From Rhodocyclales bacterium (lineage in GTDB: Bacteria > Pseudomonadota > Gammaproteobacteria > Burkholderiales > Rhodocyclaceae): a stretch of DNA of 64,000 nt. The position numbers and the translations under genes are program-made. This document shows, piece after piece, positions 6,949-15,772 of this stretch (positions within the stretch are counted from its first letter, which is position 1; each line of letters begins with the position of its first letter). The stretch lies in assembly GCA_016215645.1 (NCBI GenBank), contig JACRIX010000103.1:1-64000 (forward strand), written 5' to 3'. The notes below the pieces were generated by a model that saw only the letters and a program-made list of their open reading frames with translations, did no database searches and was not told the origin of the DNA.

Positions 6949-9900
6949 TCAAGGCAGCCAGGTGGTCGCGCGATCACTGATCTCGACAAGTTGCCCGCGC
7001 GCTGTCGTCGTATTGGTGGTCGGTCGCTCGGACACGGTGTAGCCCAGGCGCAGGTTGCGGAAGGATGGCTTGTAGCACATGTTGTCGGAGCCGCAGGACT
7101 GGCCGGTGGGACACAGTGGTGCGCTGCCGGCGCAGGCGCTCATCTGCTCGTCGTAGATCAGCGCCGTGTCCTGGACGAAAGCTGTCGCCGTGGCGTCGAG
7201 TTCGCTCATGGGCCGCGTGGTGTTTGCCAGGGCGGTGGCGCGAGCGGTCAGCGCCTTTGGGGTGGCCACGGCGGTGGTCATGTCGCCGGGTTCATAGTCG
7301 AGTTCAAGGCCGAAGCGATACGAGTTGTCGTCGATCTTGGTGATGGTTCGGGTGCCGTTGTACTCGGGCGGGAAGGCGCCGGAAATGGTGACACTGTTGC
7401 CGGTGCTCAGTCCATGGCTGGCCGAGGTAACCGTGGCGCGGTCGGTGCTGCCACTGACGTCTGCCCAGGTGATGGCGGAAATGAATTTCCCCGGATTCGC
7501 CGTACCGCTGGGCAGCGTCGCCGTGAAGTGCGTCGTGTCGGTGACGGTGACGGTGAACTCGCCGTTGTAGCCGCTAGGAACGGCGTCCTTGATGACCACG
7601 GTGTCACCGGTCGCCAGGCTGTGGGCGGAGGCCGTGGTCACGCTCAAGGTCGGCGGGCTGCCAGAGTTGTAGGTGATCGCCGAGATGTTCGCCGCCGGCT
7701 GGGCTTCAATGAAGAATTTCAACAACACCGTGGTTACGCCATCCTTGGCGTCGGTGGGGGCGGTAAAGCTACGGGTCACTTCAAGGCGGGCATGAAATTC
7801 GCGGAATGCGACGGTGGTACTGCCCATGCGGTCCAGCGGAGCGACGCCGCCGGGCGGACTGGGCGCGGGTGAAGGATAGGGAAGCACGGGCGCCGGGTTG
7901 CGGGGTGCCGGGCGCGCGGAACTGTCGGGTGGCGTCGGGAGGCCATGATAATTGTCGTCGAGCAGGGGCAAGGTGACCCCGGCGCCGGCATTGGCCGCAC
8001 CGTGGCCCCAGTACACGATCGCGACGTGGCTGCTATTGTCCAATCCCTGGTTGGAGCCGCCGGGATAGAGGATGCTGCCTGACCAGCAACTCGAGGTGTA
8101 ACAGGGGTCGTTTCGGCCATTGGACAGACTGCTCCCCGACTCGGTGAATACGCAGGAGGGAACGCCGCTGCCGTCGAAGTAGGGGGAGTTGCAGTTGCGT
8201 ACCGTGTCGAACTCGATGGCCAGCTTGGGCCAGGCGATCTCGGGGATCAGCGCATTGCCGTTGTCGCCCGAGTAGCCGAGGTGCTGCCGTGACGCACCGC
8301 AGGCATCGGCGGCGTTGCGGTCGCCATCGACCACGGCAAAGGTAAAGCCCTCGCCGACTTTCTTGATTCGGAATCGGAAATAGCTGCGCAAGCCCGTACC
8401 GGCGGTATGTGTCTCGGGGGTCCAGGCGCAGGCGTACAAGTCGGATGCGCTGGCGCCGTAATTCGAATTGATATCCGAACTGCCGAGGGTGAGCACACCG
8501 GTACCCGGCGCATAGCGCGCCAGGTTGATGTCGCCGGCATTGGCGGAGACGGTGGGCGCGACCACGGTCAGGCTGGCGCCTGTAGGAATGCAGCGCACGA
8601 TGTCCTGGGTGGCGACCTGGGACGATGACACTTGAAGAAACTGGCTGTGTCCGCTGAGGTTGAGGGCCCCGGTCGTGGTGAAGGCGGAGAGATTGTTGCC
8701 TTCCAGGTAGTTGGCCGGCCAGTTGGTGTTGAGGATTGAATTGCTTGCCGAAACCTGGTCCGACGTACGTAGCTGCGTCACGGACTCGCCCCCGTCTGTC
8801 GGAACCGGATTCTTGGTGCCGCGCTGTCCGGCAAAAATCAGTCCCGCGGCGCAGCTCTGGGCGGCCCCGCTATCCAGGGTAACGCTGAGACTGCCGGTAG
8901 TCGGCTTGATGAGGAACAACTGATCGGCATAGTGACTGAAATAGCCAAGCGGATTCTTGGTGTCATCGTAGCAGGCGCTGCTTGGAATGCGGCCCACGGA
9001 CTTGTCCGTGGGCGACGTGAATCCGGTCAGTGCGGTCGGCGCAAAACTGCTGCCCGCCGCGATCTGGTCCCTCAGGCATTCGCTCATCCGCTCAAGCATG
9101 GAGTTGATGTCGGCACGGAAGTAGCTTGATCCACGCAGGATGCGGAACAACTGCTCGCTGGTGAGCACGGTACCTGCATCATTGGCGACCACGCTGCAGC
9201 CATCCGAACTGCCGGCCGGACATGTACCGGCCCACAGCATGCCATCGTTGCGCAGCGTTGCCGAACCGATGACGAGTGATTTGGGTGTGGCGGAGGCGTC
9301 TCCACTGGCGCTGTTGGTGCTTCCTGCAAAATAGTTGGTGACGCCGGCAAGCGCGGTGCTGGTAGCGGGGTCGAGGTAGTTGCTGACAATATAGTTGCCG
9401 CCGCATTCGGTGACGCTGTCGGTCGACGAAGCCTGGCGATTCTGGCCGGCAAGCGAAGGCCCGGGTGAAAATATGACGGCAATCGGCCGGTCGTGCGCCG
9501 AACTGATGGCGCTGACCATGGCCGCCGTGCCTTTGGCGACCACGATATCGATGTGCCCGAGCGTATCCCAGTTCATTGGCGTGGCGCGCTGGATTCGCTG
9601 GTGACTGCCGGATACGGCATACCAGAGGCATTCGCCGCTGGCGTCACGAAGGGGGCCGGTACCGAGTGCGCGCCAGGGGAAGCGGCCGATGACAGTAGTG
9701 TTTGATACGTTGCCGGCGAAGTTGGCGGCCTCGCAGCCCTCGTCCGTACACGACGTGTTGTTGTTGCGCGACGTTCCCAGGTCCGGCATCGGCAGGTAGC
9801 CGTAGACCAGCCCCGAGGTTCCGGTATTGAGCTGATCGTCGCGAAAGCGTACCGCATAGCCGACCAGCGCTTCACGCGCCTGTGCCAACGCGTCTCCGGT

Positions 9901-10053
9901 GGTTTGTTGCGCCCGTTCGCGAAGGAATTCCGGCGAAAGATTGCTGATGAAGAAGTAGAGGCCACCGATGGCCAGCATGGCCAGCAGGGCGATCAGGACG
10001 AAGCCGCTCTCCCGGGGTCGTGGGTACCTGATGGCGTGGCGGAGTCCGGTCAT
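6949..10053 (-). CDS. Giant prepilin-like protein with L-type lectin-like domain and FCCH-like repeats
   Basis: This is a 1034-residue protein. The N-terminus has a prepilin-like signal, RESG/FVLIALLAMLAIGG, but position +5 is Ala not Glu, as in GspK/PilX-like minor pilins. AQAREALVGYA then matches the small prepilin. Residues ~550-810 look like a concanavalin/L-type lectin fold: YFRFRIKK, GEGFTFAVVDGD, LGYSG, LAIEFDT and SSHVAIVYWG appear in the expected order. A Pro-rich linker follows. Around 785-930 are two similar ~60-residue units (SAITYNSG.. and SAITWADVSG..) like FCCH beta modules. The C-terminus is Cys-rich (ACAGSAPLCPTGQSCGSDNMC). It is probably the tip adhesin of the MSHA-like pilus, comparable in position to MshQ. 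An in-frame GTG at 10074 is possible; the ATG at 10053 places the signal normally. Confidence 0.75.
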   Translation of the reverse strand: MTGLRHAIRYPRPRESGFVLIALLAMLAIGGLYFFISNLSPEFLRERAQQTTGDALAQAREALVGYAVRFRDDQLNTGTSGLVYGYLPMPDLGTSRNNNTSCTDEGCEAANFAGNVSNTTVIGRFPWRALGTGPLRDASGECLWYAVSGSHQRIQRATPMNWDTLGHIDIVVAKGTAAMVSAISSAHDRPIAVIFSPGPSLAGQNRQASSTDSVTECGGNYIVSNYLDPATSTALAGVTNYFAGSTNSASGDASATPKSLVIGSATLRNDGMLWAGTCPAGSSDGCSVVANDAGTVLTSEQLFRILRGSSYFRADINSMLERMSECLRDQIAAGSSFAPTALTGFTSPTDKSVGRIPSSACYDDTKNPLGYFSHYADQLFLIKPTTGSLSVTLDSGAAQSCAAGLIFAGQRGTKNPVPTDGGESVTQLRTSDQVSASNSILNTNWPANYLEGNNLSAFTTTGALNLSGHSQFLQVSSSQVATQDIVRCIPTGASLTVVAPTVSANAGDINLARYAPGTGVLTLGSSDINSNYGASASDLYACAWTPETHTAGTGLRSYFRFRIKKVGEGFTFAVVDGDRNAADACGASRQHLGYSGDNGNALIPEIAWPKLAIEFDTVRNCNSPYFDGSGVPSCVFTESGSSLSNGRNDPCYTSSCWSGSILYPGGSNQGLDNSSHVAIVYWGHGAANAGAGVTLPLLDDNYHGLPTPPDSSARPAPRNPAPVLPYPSPAPSPPGGVAPLDRMGSTTVAFREFHARLEVTRSFTAPTDAKDGVTTVLLKFFIEAQPAANISAITYNSGSPPTLSVTTASAHSLATGDTVVIKDAVPSGYNGEFTVTVTDTTHFTATLPSGTANPGKFISAITWADVSGSTDRATVTSASHGLSTGNSVTISGAFPPEYNGTRTITKIDDNSYRFGLELDYEPGDMTTAVATPKALTARATALANTTRPMSELDATATAFVQDTALIYDEQMSACAGSAPLCPTGQSCGSDNMCYKPSFRNLRLGYTVSERPTTNTTTARGQLVEISDRATTWLP

Positions 10054-10176
10054 GGCTTCGATCCCGGCTGCCACGACAAATGATGTTCTATGCGAAACGG
10101 CATGCGGATTCGTGCACGCTGAATGCCGGAATTGTCCGCAGTGAGGTTCTGGCGGAAAGGCAAAGCCACCCCCAGG

Positions 10177-10626
10177 TCAGGGAGACCTGCTTTCGCCGCG
10201 CGATGGTGCTGCCACCCGCCCGCCGCCCAGGCGAGTATTGCGTTCACCCGTGGCCCGATTCACCGCTTCGCCTACCTTGAGTTCCGCCGGCGTGTCTTCG
10301 CCCGGGGCAATCAAGGCGCGGCCGGGGTTCCGTGGCGACAGGGTTGCCGTGACGCCGGTACGCTTGGCGTCGGTCTCGTTCTGTGCGTGCTGGTTGATCC
10401 AGACCGTGGATTTGCCACTCGACCGGTAAACCACGCCGTCCAGGCTCATGGTGGTTCCCTGCAGTGCCTGCGCCTGCTGCACGTTGTGGGTGCGCTGGCG
10501 TTCCAGGGCCAGCCGTCGCTCCGGCGTAAAGAAAAGCCGCCCCAGCGCAGCGGGTTCGGCGGCCCAGACAGGAATCGTTCCCAGCAGCGCGATCAGGAGT
10601 GAGGCGAGACGCGAGAATCTGCTCAT
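10177..10626 (-). CDS. mshK: MSHA biogenesis protein, MshK-like
   Basis: This is a 149-residue protein with an N-terminal signal peptide ending near PVWAAEP. Its core has SLDGVVYRSSGKSTVWIN, the pattern of MshK/PilP-type periplasmic proteins that link the inner-membrane platform to the secretin. The ATG overlaps the mshJ-like stop (ATGA), which decides the start over an upstream in-frame ATG. The symbol rests on position and this short motif. Confidence 0.65.
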   Translation of the reverse strand: MSRFSRLASLLIALLGTIPVWAAEPAALGRLFFTPERRLALERQRTHNVQQAQALQGTTMSLDGVVYRSSGKSTVWINQHAQNETDAKRTGVTATLSPRNPGRALIAPGEDTPAELKVGEAVNRATGERNTRLGGGRVAAPSRGESRSP

Positions 10627-11234
10627 TTGCGTTCCCTCAGGGTGATCCATTCAAGCAAGCACTCGCCTTTGAGCGGAGCCGGATTGTTGCGGTCGCCGGT
10701 GCCGGCCGGGGCGCGTTCCACACTGCATGAACGCACCTGGATGAGTGCTTGCACGGAATCGCGAATGTCGTTGATCAGGGCCAGCAGTTCGCCTTCGTGG
10801 AGGAATTGCACCTGCATGCGCATCTGGCTGGCCAGAACATCGAATCCGCCCGCCGTCGAACCCCCGGGAAGGATCGACGAGTCGACCGGGCGCTGCGGCG
10901 CGAAGTCGTACTCCAGCTTGTAGATGCGTCGCGCCGTCCTGACGCGGGCAATGGCTTCTACCCAGTCAAGGCGCTGTTCCGGGCCGATGTAGCCGCGTTC
11001 CTTGAGGGCCTGGAAGCGATTGATCTTGTCACGCAGTTCCGCCTGCTCGTCGCGGGCACGGGCCAGTTTGGTGCGGATGTCGTTACGCGCCGTACTGGCT
11101 TCCTTGATCGCCTTCTCGCTTGCCTTCTGCAATTGGAGGGTGCTCCAGACCGCGCCGCCGCCGCTGGCGGACAGGACGATCAGGAAGGCGATTGCCCATT
11201 TCAATCGACCAAGATCTGAGGTGTCGGATTTCAT
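10623..11234 (-). CDS. mshJ: MSHA biogenesis protein, MshJ/PilO-like
   Basis: This 203-residue protein has one N-terminal membrane helix (WAIAFLIVLSASGGGAVW), a long coiled coil (residues ~35-80) and a C-terminal domain with LLALINDIRD, the PilO-type pattern. Such proteins form the periplasmic alignment complex with the MshI/PilN partner encoded directly upstream (7-nt gap) and the MshK-like protein downstream (4-nt overlap). Confidence 0.7.
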   Translation of the reverse strand: MKSDTSDLGRLKWAIAFLIVLSASGGGAVWSTLQLQKASEKAIKEASTARNDIRTKLARARDEQAELRDKINRFQALKERGYIGPEQRLDWVEAIARVRTARRIYKLEYDFAPQRPVDSSILPGGSTAGGFDVLASQMRMQVQFLHEGELLALINDIRDSVQALIQVRSCSVERAPAGTGDRNNPAPLKGECLLEWITLRERK

Positions 11235-11241
11235 GATCGGC

Positions 11242-12789
11242 TCATAACGGACGTGCCAGACGCAGGGAGAACTTGGGAACGTCGGCGCTCACTGCCCGCG
11301 CGTCGCCGGCACTGCGCAGGGCCTTGTCGGACTCGATGTCGAAGGGACGGCTGAGTACCCGCACGTCGGTTTGCTGGGTTTGCAGCCGCGTGGCAAAGCT
11401 GTCGATCAAGGCCAGCTGCGCGCGCTGGTCGCTCACCAGGACCAGGGGAAGTTGCGCTTCGATTTCGATGAGGATCCAGCCGGCGGCCGCATTTGGGCTT
11501 GCCGGCACGGCCGGCTTCGGCCCGGGGGCGGAGTTTGCGGCGGCATCGGGGCGGTCTGCCATGCGCCAGGTCAGCTTGCCCAGTTCGATTCTGGGATTCT
11601 CGTTGAGCGCCTGGCTGAGATGCACCAGCATGGGTTCCATGGCCGGAAGACGCTTTTGCAATGCGTCGTAGCGGCTGGTCAAGGTGCGCAGATTGTCCGG
11701 GGTGAGATTCACCTTGGGCAAGCCGTCGAGGATAACGTCATAGCGTCGGGTATCTTCGGCGGTGGCAAGGCGGGTGAGCTCGGTCTGGTCCTGCAATTCG
11801 GCGACCTTGAGACCGGTTTTACCGGCAAACAGCAGGCAGGCGACAAACACGACCCATGCCACGCTGGTCAATGCGGAGCGAATCTTCCACAAGCGATGGA
11901 AGCGGGTTTCGCTGGCTTGCGCGAACTGCTGGTCTGGCGCCCTGGTCGCCAGACGATGCATCAGCAGCTTGTCCGCGTTGCTGTCGCCGGCGAGATCCTT
12001 CAACTTCAATTTGCGTGCCGCCGCACCCAGATCCGCGAACTCGAACTGGAGTTCCGTCGAGCTTTGGCAGTAATCCTGCAAGGTCCGGGTTTGCGCTGCC
12101 TCCGCCAGTATCACGGTACGCAGCGCGCCGCCCCGGGGGATCTGCCGTTGGGCGACGAGGTACTGGAATATCTTGGCCGAATCGCTGGCGCAAACGCGGC
12201 CGACTTCATCAACGCTGCGAGTGGCGAGCTGAGAAAGACGCGAAAAGTGGAGCTTGCCCTGATCGAAGAAGGTTTGGCGAACTCCGCCACGGCTGAGCGT
12301 CAGGAGCAGCACCGGATCACTCGTGTCCAGGAGTTGCGGCCCGAGCTGGGCCAGCACCAACGGAACCGAATATACCCCGGCCAGAATGGCCTCGCTTTCA
12401 CGCAGGGTATCCAGCCAGGGAGCAAACGCCTCTGCGCGCGTCAGCGCGGCAAAGAGGATTTTTTCGTCGCGTCGCCCGTCCTTGGCGCGACCCAGCGAGA
12501 TCGCAAGTGACAGGGGCGTGTTGTAAAAGTACTGGCTCAGGCGCCTTTGCAGCAGGGCATTGCGGTCACCCCCCTGGACGTAGGGCAGATCCTCAAGCTG
12601 GAAACCTTCCTCGGCGATATCCGCGAGCAGGAAGAACAAACTGGAGCGATGCTTCTTGATGTAGCTCGCCAGCGCTTCGAGCCCCGCCGGTTCATTGCTG
12701 AACTCGGCCTCGATCGTGATGCGCCCGGCCCTCCAGTAGTGGGCAACCAGGCCGGAGCCGTCGGTCAGAAGGATGCGTTTGGCAGCCAT
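11242..12789 (-). CDS. mshI: MSHA biogenesis protein, MshI-like (PilM/PilN type)
   Basis: This 515-residue protein has an actin-like PilM-type N-terminal cytoplasmic half (residues 1-305; GSGLVAHYW, LVLAQLGPQLL). A single membrane helix near 312-328 (SVAWVVFVACLLFAG) follows, then a coiled-coil PilN-like periplasmic half. One polypeptide therefore plays the roles of PilM and PilN. It starts one base into the mshG stop (TGATG). It would connect the cytoplasmic motor to the MshJ/K periplasmic complex. Confidence 0.7.
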   Translation of the reverse strand: MAAKRILLTDGSGLVAHYWRAGRITIEAEFSNEPAGLEALASYIKKHRSSLFFLLADIAEEGFQLEDLPYVQGGDRNALLQRRLSQYFYNTPLSLAISLGRAKDGRRDEKILFAALTRAEAFAPWLDTLRESEAILAGVYSVPLVLAQLGPQLLDTSDPVLLLTLSRGGVRQTFFDQGKLHFSRLSQLATRSVDEVGRVCASDSAKIFQYLVAQRQIPRGGALRTVILAEAAQTRTLQDYCQSSTELQFEFADLGAAARKLKLKDLAGDSNADKLLMHRLATRAPDQQFAQASETRFHRLWKIRSALTSVAWVVFVACLLFAGKTGLKVAELQDQTELTRLATAEDTRRYDVILDGLPKVNLTPDNLRTLTSRYDALQKRLPAMEPMLVHLSQALNENPRIELGKLTWRMADRPDAAANSAPGPKPAVPASPNAAAGWILIEIEAQLPLVLVSDQRAQLALIDSFATRLQTQQTDVRVLSRPFDIESDKALRSAGDARAVSADVPKFSLRLARPL

Positions 12790-13991
12790 CAGGTTTTCAT
12801 CTTGGTGATGATGTCGTAGATCGGGCCGAGCACCGCCATCATGATCCAGCCAAGAATCAAGCCGATGGTTACCGTCATGACCGGCTCGATCATGGCCTGG
12901 ACGCGTTCGATGGATTCACGTACGTCGCGATTGTAAAAATAACTGACATTGGTCAGTGCGGTGTCCAGGGCACCGGTGTTTTCGCCCACCCGCAGCATGC
13001 GCAATACCAGGGGCGGAAAGATGCCCACATTCTGGAAAGCCACGGTTACGTTCTGGCCTTCCGCGATCAATGCCCCGACGCGTTGCAGGCCGTCCTTGAC
13101 CACCAGGTTGCCGACGACATCCTCGGTGGCCTTGATCGAATCCAGGATGGTGATGCCTGACGAGTACATCATGGCGAATACCGAGGCGAAGCGCGAGAGG
13201 ATGATCTTGTTCAGGATTTCGCCGATGTACGGGATTTTCAACTTGATCGCGTCGAAACGGTAGCGAGCCTTGTGATTGGTTTTTACCAGGAAGGTGACGA
13301 TGCCGGCGACAAGGATGGGCGTGCCCAGCACGACGTACCAGTAATTGACAAAGAATGTCGAGGTGGCGATCAGCAACTTGGTCTGCGTCGGCATGTCCTG
13401 GCCCATGCTGCGGATGAAGCCAGCCATCTTGGGCACCAGGTAGATCATCATGAACAGGGTGATGGCGACCACGACGGTGCCGAGAAACGCGGGATACATG
13501 ATCAGCTTCTTGGTATGGGCCGCAAGCTCGTCCTGCCACTTGAGCGACTCCAGCAGGTTGGCCAGCACCTGGGGCAGGGCGCCGGTTTCCTCGCCGGAGC
13601 GGATCAGGCTGACCACCACGTCGTCGAAGGTTTGCGGGTGCTCGGCCATTGCCTGGGACAAGGTTTTGCCGCCTTCGATGCTTTCGATCATGCCGGCGAT
13701 GACTTCGCGAAATCGCGGATTCTCGACCGTATCGCGCAGGTCGGTCAGGCTCTCGATCAGGGAGACTCCGGCACGGGCGAGTTGTTCGAGATGAAAGCAG
13801 AAGTTGATGAGTTCCTGGCGGGTGATCGTGCCCCGATTCATCAAGCCGCCCTGTTTCACCGGATCGCCGGTAATGAAGTCCAGATCCATGCGCTTGAGAC
13901 GCATTTCGAGGTCGATCAGGTTGATGGCCTCGAGGCGACCGAGAACCATGCGTCCCTGGATGTTCATTGCCTTGTAGGCATACAGTGCCAT
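12789..13991 (-). CDS. mshG: Type IV pilus/type II secretion inner-membrane platform protein, MshG (GspF family)
   Basis: This 400-residue protein has the two tandem GspF domains (residues ~70-195 and ~275-395), each with the helical bundle. FCFHLEQLARAGVSLIESL and FASVFAMMYSSGITILDSI are equivalent stretches. Three membrane helices are visible (FLGTVVVAITLFMMIYLV, WYVVLGTPILVAGIVTFLV and the C-terminal one). It anchors the assembly ATPase MshE, encoded 22 nt upstream. Confidence 0.92.
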   Translation of the reverse strand: MALYAYKAMNIQGRMVLGRLEAINLIDLEMRLKRMDLDFITGDPVKQGGLMNRGTITRQELINFCFHLEQLARAGVSLIESLTDLRDTVENPRFREVIAGMIESIEGGKTLSQAMAEHPQTFDDVVVSLIRSGEETGALPQVLANLLESLKWQDELAAHTKKLIMYPAFLGTVVVAITLFMMIYLVPKMAGFIRSMGQDMPTQTKLLIATSTFFVNYWYVVLGTPILVAGIVTFLVKTNHKARYRFDAIKLKIPYIGEILNKIILSRFASVFAMMYSSGITILDSIKATEDVVGNLVVKDGLQRVGALIAEGQNVTVAFQNVGIFPPLVLRMLRVGENTGALDTALTNVSYFYNRDVRESIERVQAMIEPVMTVTIGLILGWIMMAVLGPIYDIITKMKT

Positions 13992-14013
13992 CGTCGATCA
14001 GGATCCGGGGCGA

Positions 14014-15717
14014 CTACATGCGCTCGGTCAGGTCGATGACACGGCCGACTTCCTCGATCGAGGTCGATCCGTCGACGACGCGCCGCAGCCCGTCATCGGC
14101 CAGGGTGCGGAATCCCTTCGATAGCGCCGCGGTACGGATCTCGCGCAAGGGAGCGCGGCGTCCGATGAGGTCATCGAGATCGTGGTCGAGACGCAGCATC
14201 TCCATGATTGCGATACGGCCCCGGTAGCCCTGATATTCGCAATGGTCGCAGCCGGCCGCGCGATAGATGATCGGCGCCGGCTGGCCGCTGGCAACGCCGA
14301 TCAGCTTGCATTCGTGCGCTTCGGCCGGGTAGGGCTTGCGGCAATGGGTGCACAGGCGCCGCACCAGACGCTGGGCGACGATGCCGATGATGTTGCCGGC
14401 CATGATGTCGGGCAGCACACCGATATCGAGCAACCTCGGAACCGCGCCCAGTGCCGAATTGGTGTGCAGCGTCGAATACACCTGGTGACCCGTCATGGCG
14501 GCGCGGAAGGCCATTTCCGCCGTATCCGCATCGCGGATTTCGCCGACCAGGATGATGTCGGGATCCTGCCGCATCATCGAGCGAATGCCGTTGGCAAAGT
14601 CGAGTTTCGCGGACTCGGCCACCGAGGTTTGGCGGATCATGGCCATTGGATACTCGACCGGATCCTCCAGGGTCATGATGTTCACGCCCTCTTCGTTGAT
14701 GTGGTTGAGTACCGAGTAGAGCGTGGTTGTCTTGCCGCTGCCGGTCGGGCCGGTAACCAGGATGATGCCTTCGGGGCGAGCCACCATGAGCTTCATCAGG
14801 CTCATCTGCTGTTCGTCGAGACCGAGTTTGTCGAGCGGGACGATGCCCTTTTGGCGGTCGAGGATGCGCAGCACGATGTTCTCGCCGTGGATCGTGGGCT
14901 GAGAGGCGACGCGGAAGTCAACCGCGCGACCGCTGATGTTGATCGAGATGCGACCATCCTGCGGGGCACGGGTTTCGGCGATGTTCATGCCGCTGATCAC
15001 CTTCATGCGCACCGCCATCGCTGCCCAGTAGGTTTTGTGCAGCGCGCGGATTTGTCGCAGGATGCCGTCGATGCGGTAACGGATGCGCAGGAAGCTCGCT
15101 TCGGGTTCGAAATGGACGTCGGAAGCGTCATGTTTTACCGCATCGGTAAGCAGGGCATCGACCAGGCGCACTACCGGCTGGCTGTACTCATCGAGCGAGG
15201 CAGCAAGACTGCGGTAATCGATTTCGCCGGTTTCGATCTCGTGCAGGATGCCGTCGATCGACAGCTCGTGGCCGTAGTACTGGTCGATGGCGCGGGCGAT
15301 TTCGGATTCGCCGGCGATCAGGGTTTCGATCAGCAGGTCGGGGTGGATCAGCGTGCGCAGCTTGTCGAGGGCGACAATGTCGTTCGGGTCGGCGATCGCG
15401 ATCTTGAGGCGCTGGTCGCGCCTGGAATAGCTGAGGGCAAGGAACAGGTGGCGTTTGGCCAGGTCACGCGGAACCAGGCGCAAGGCATCCGGGTCGATGA
15501 TCGACTTGGAGAGGTCTACAGCCCTGTGTCCGAGGGACTCGCCCAATGCGTCGCGCAGTGTGGCTTCCGAGACGAACCCCAGTGCCACCAGCAGCTTGCC
15601 GACCGGCTGGTTGGACTTCATCTGTTCCAGCAGGGCAATGCGCAACTGATCTTCGCTGATCACGCCTTGCGTGATGAGGATCTGGCCTATCGGTCGGCGG
15701 GGGCTGGGCGAGTTCAT
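14014..15717 (-). CDS. mshE: MSHA-type pilus assembly ATPase, MshE (GspE family) with MshEN domain
   Basis: This 567-residue secretion ATPase has Walker A GPTGSGKTT (residues ~322-330), Walker B DPDIILVGEIRD, and a C-terminal zinc site made of CTHC and CDHC. The first ~60 residues hold two tandem copies of the MshEN pattern, PIGQILITQGVISEDQLRIA then PVGKLLVALGFVSEATLRDA, the fold known to bind c-di-GMP in MshE. It should power pilus extension under c-di-GMP control. ATG 15717 was preferred because the MshEN motif follows at once; an in-frame ATG at 15738 is possible. Confidence 0.93.
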   Translation of the reverse strand: MNSPSPRRPIGQILITQGVISEDQLRIALLEQMKSNQPVGKLLVALGFVSEATLRDALGESLGHRAVDLSKSIIDPDALRLVPRDLAKRHLFLALSYSRRDQRLKIAIADPNDIVALDKLRTLIHPDLLIETLIAGESEIARAIDQYYGHELSIDGILHEIETGEIDYRSLAASLDEYSQPVVRLVDALLTDAVKHDASDVHFEPEASFLRIRYRIDGILRQIRALHKTYWAAMAVRMKVISGMNIAETRAPQDGRISINISGRAVDFRVASQPTIHGENIVLRILDRQKGIVPLDKLGLDEQQMSLMKLMVARPEGIILVTGPTGSGKTTTLYSVLNHINEEGVNIMTLEDPVEYPMAMIRQTSVAESAKLDFANGIRSMMRQDPDIILVGEIRDADTAEMAFRAAMTGHQVYSTLHTNSALGAVPRLLDIGVLPDIMAGNIIGIVAQRLVRRLCTHCRKPYPAEAHECKLIGVASGQPAPIIYRAAGCDHCEYQGYRGRIAIMEMLRLDHDLDDLIGRRAPLREIRTAALSKGFRTLADDGLRRVVDGSTSIEEVGRVIDLTERM

Positions 15718-15772
15718 ACGAACGTGATTATCCCGCATCTGCCAGTGAGGGCAAGCCCCGGAAAGGGCACTG

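Noticed and set aside
10054-10074. GTG start for the giant prepilin-like protein
   Set aside because: It would lengthen the prepilin leader to 24 residues and has no SD; ATG 10053 gives a 17-residue leader.
11281-11300. GTCGGCGCTCACTGCCCGCG in mshI and CCAGCGCCGACTCC at the hisD start as further repeat copies
   Set aside because: Only the 8-14-bp core matches; without a genome count they cannot be told from chance in GC-rich codons.
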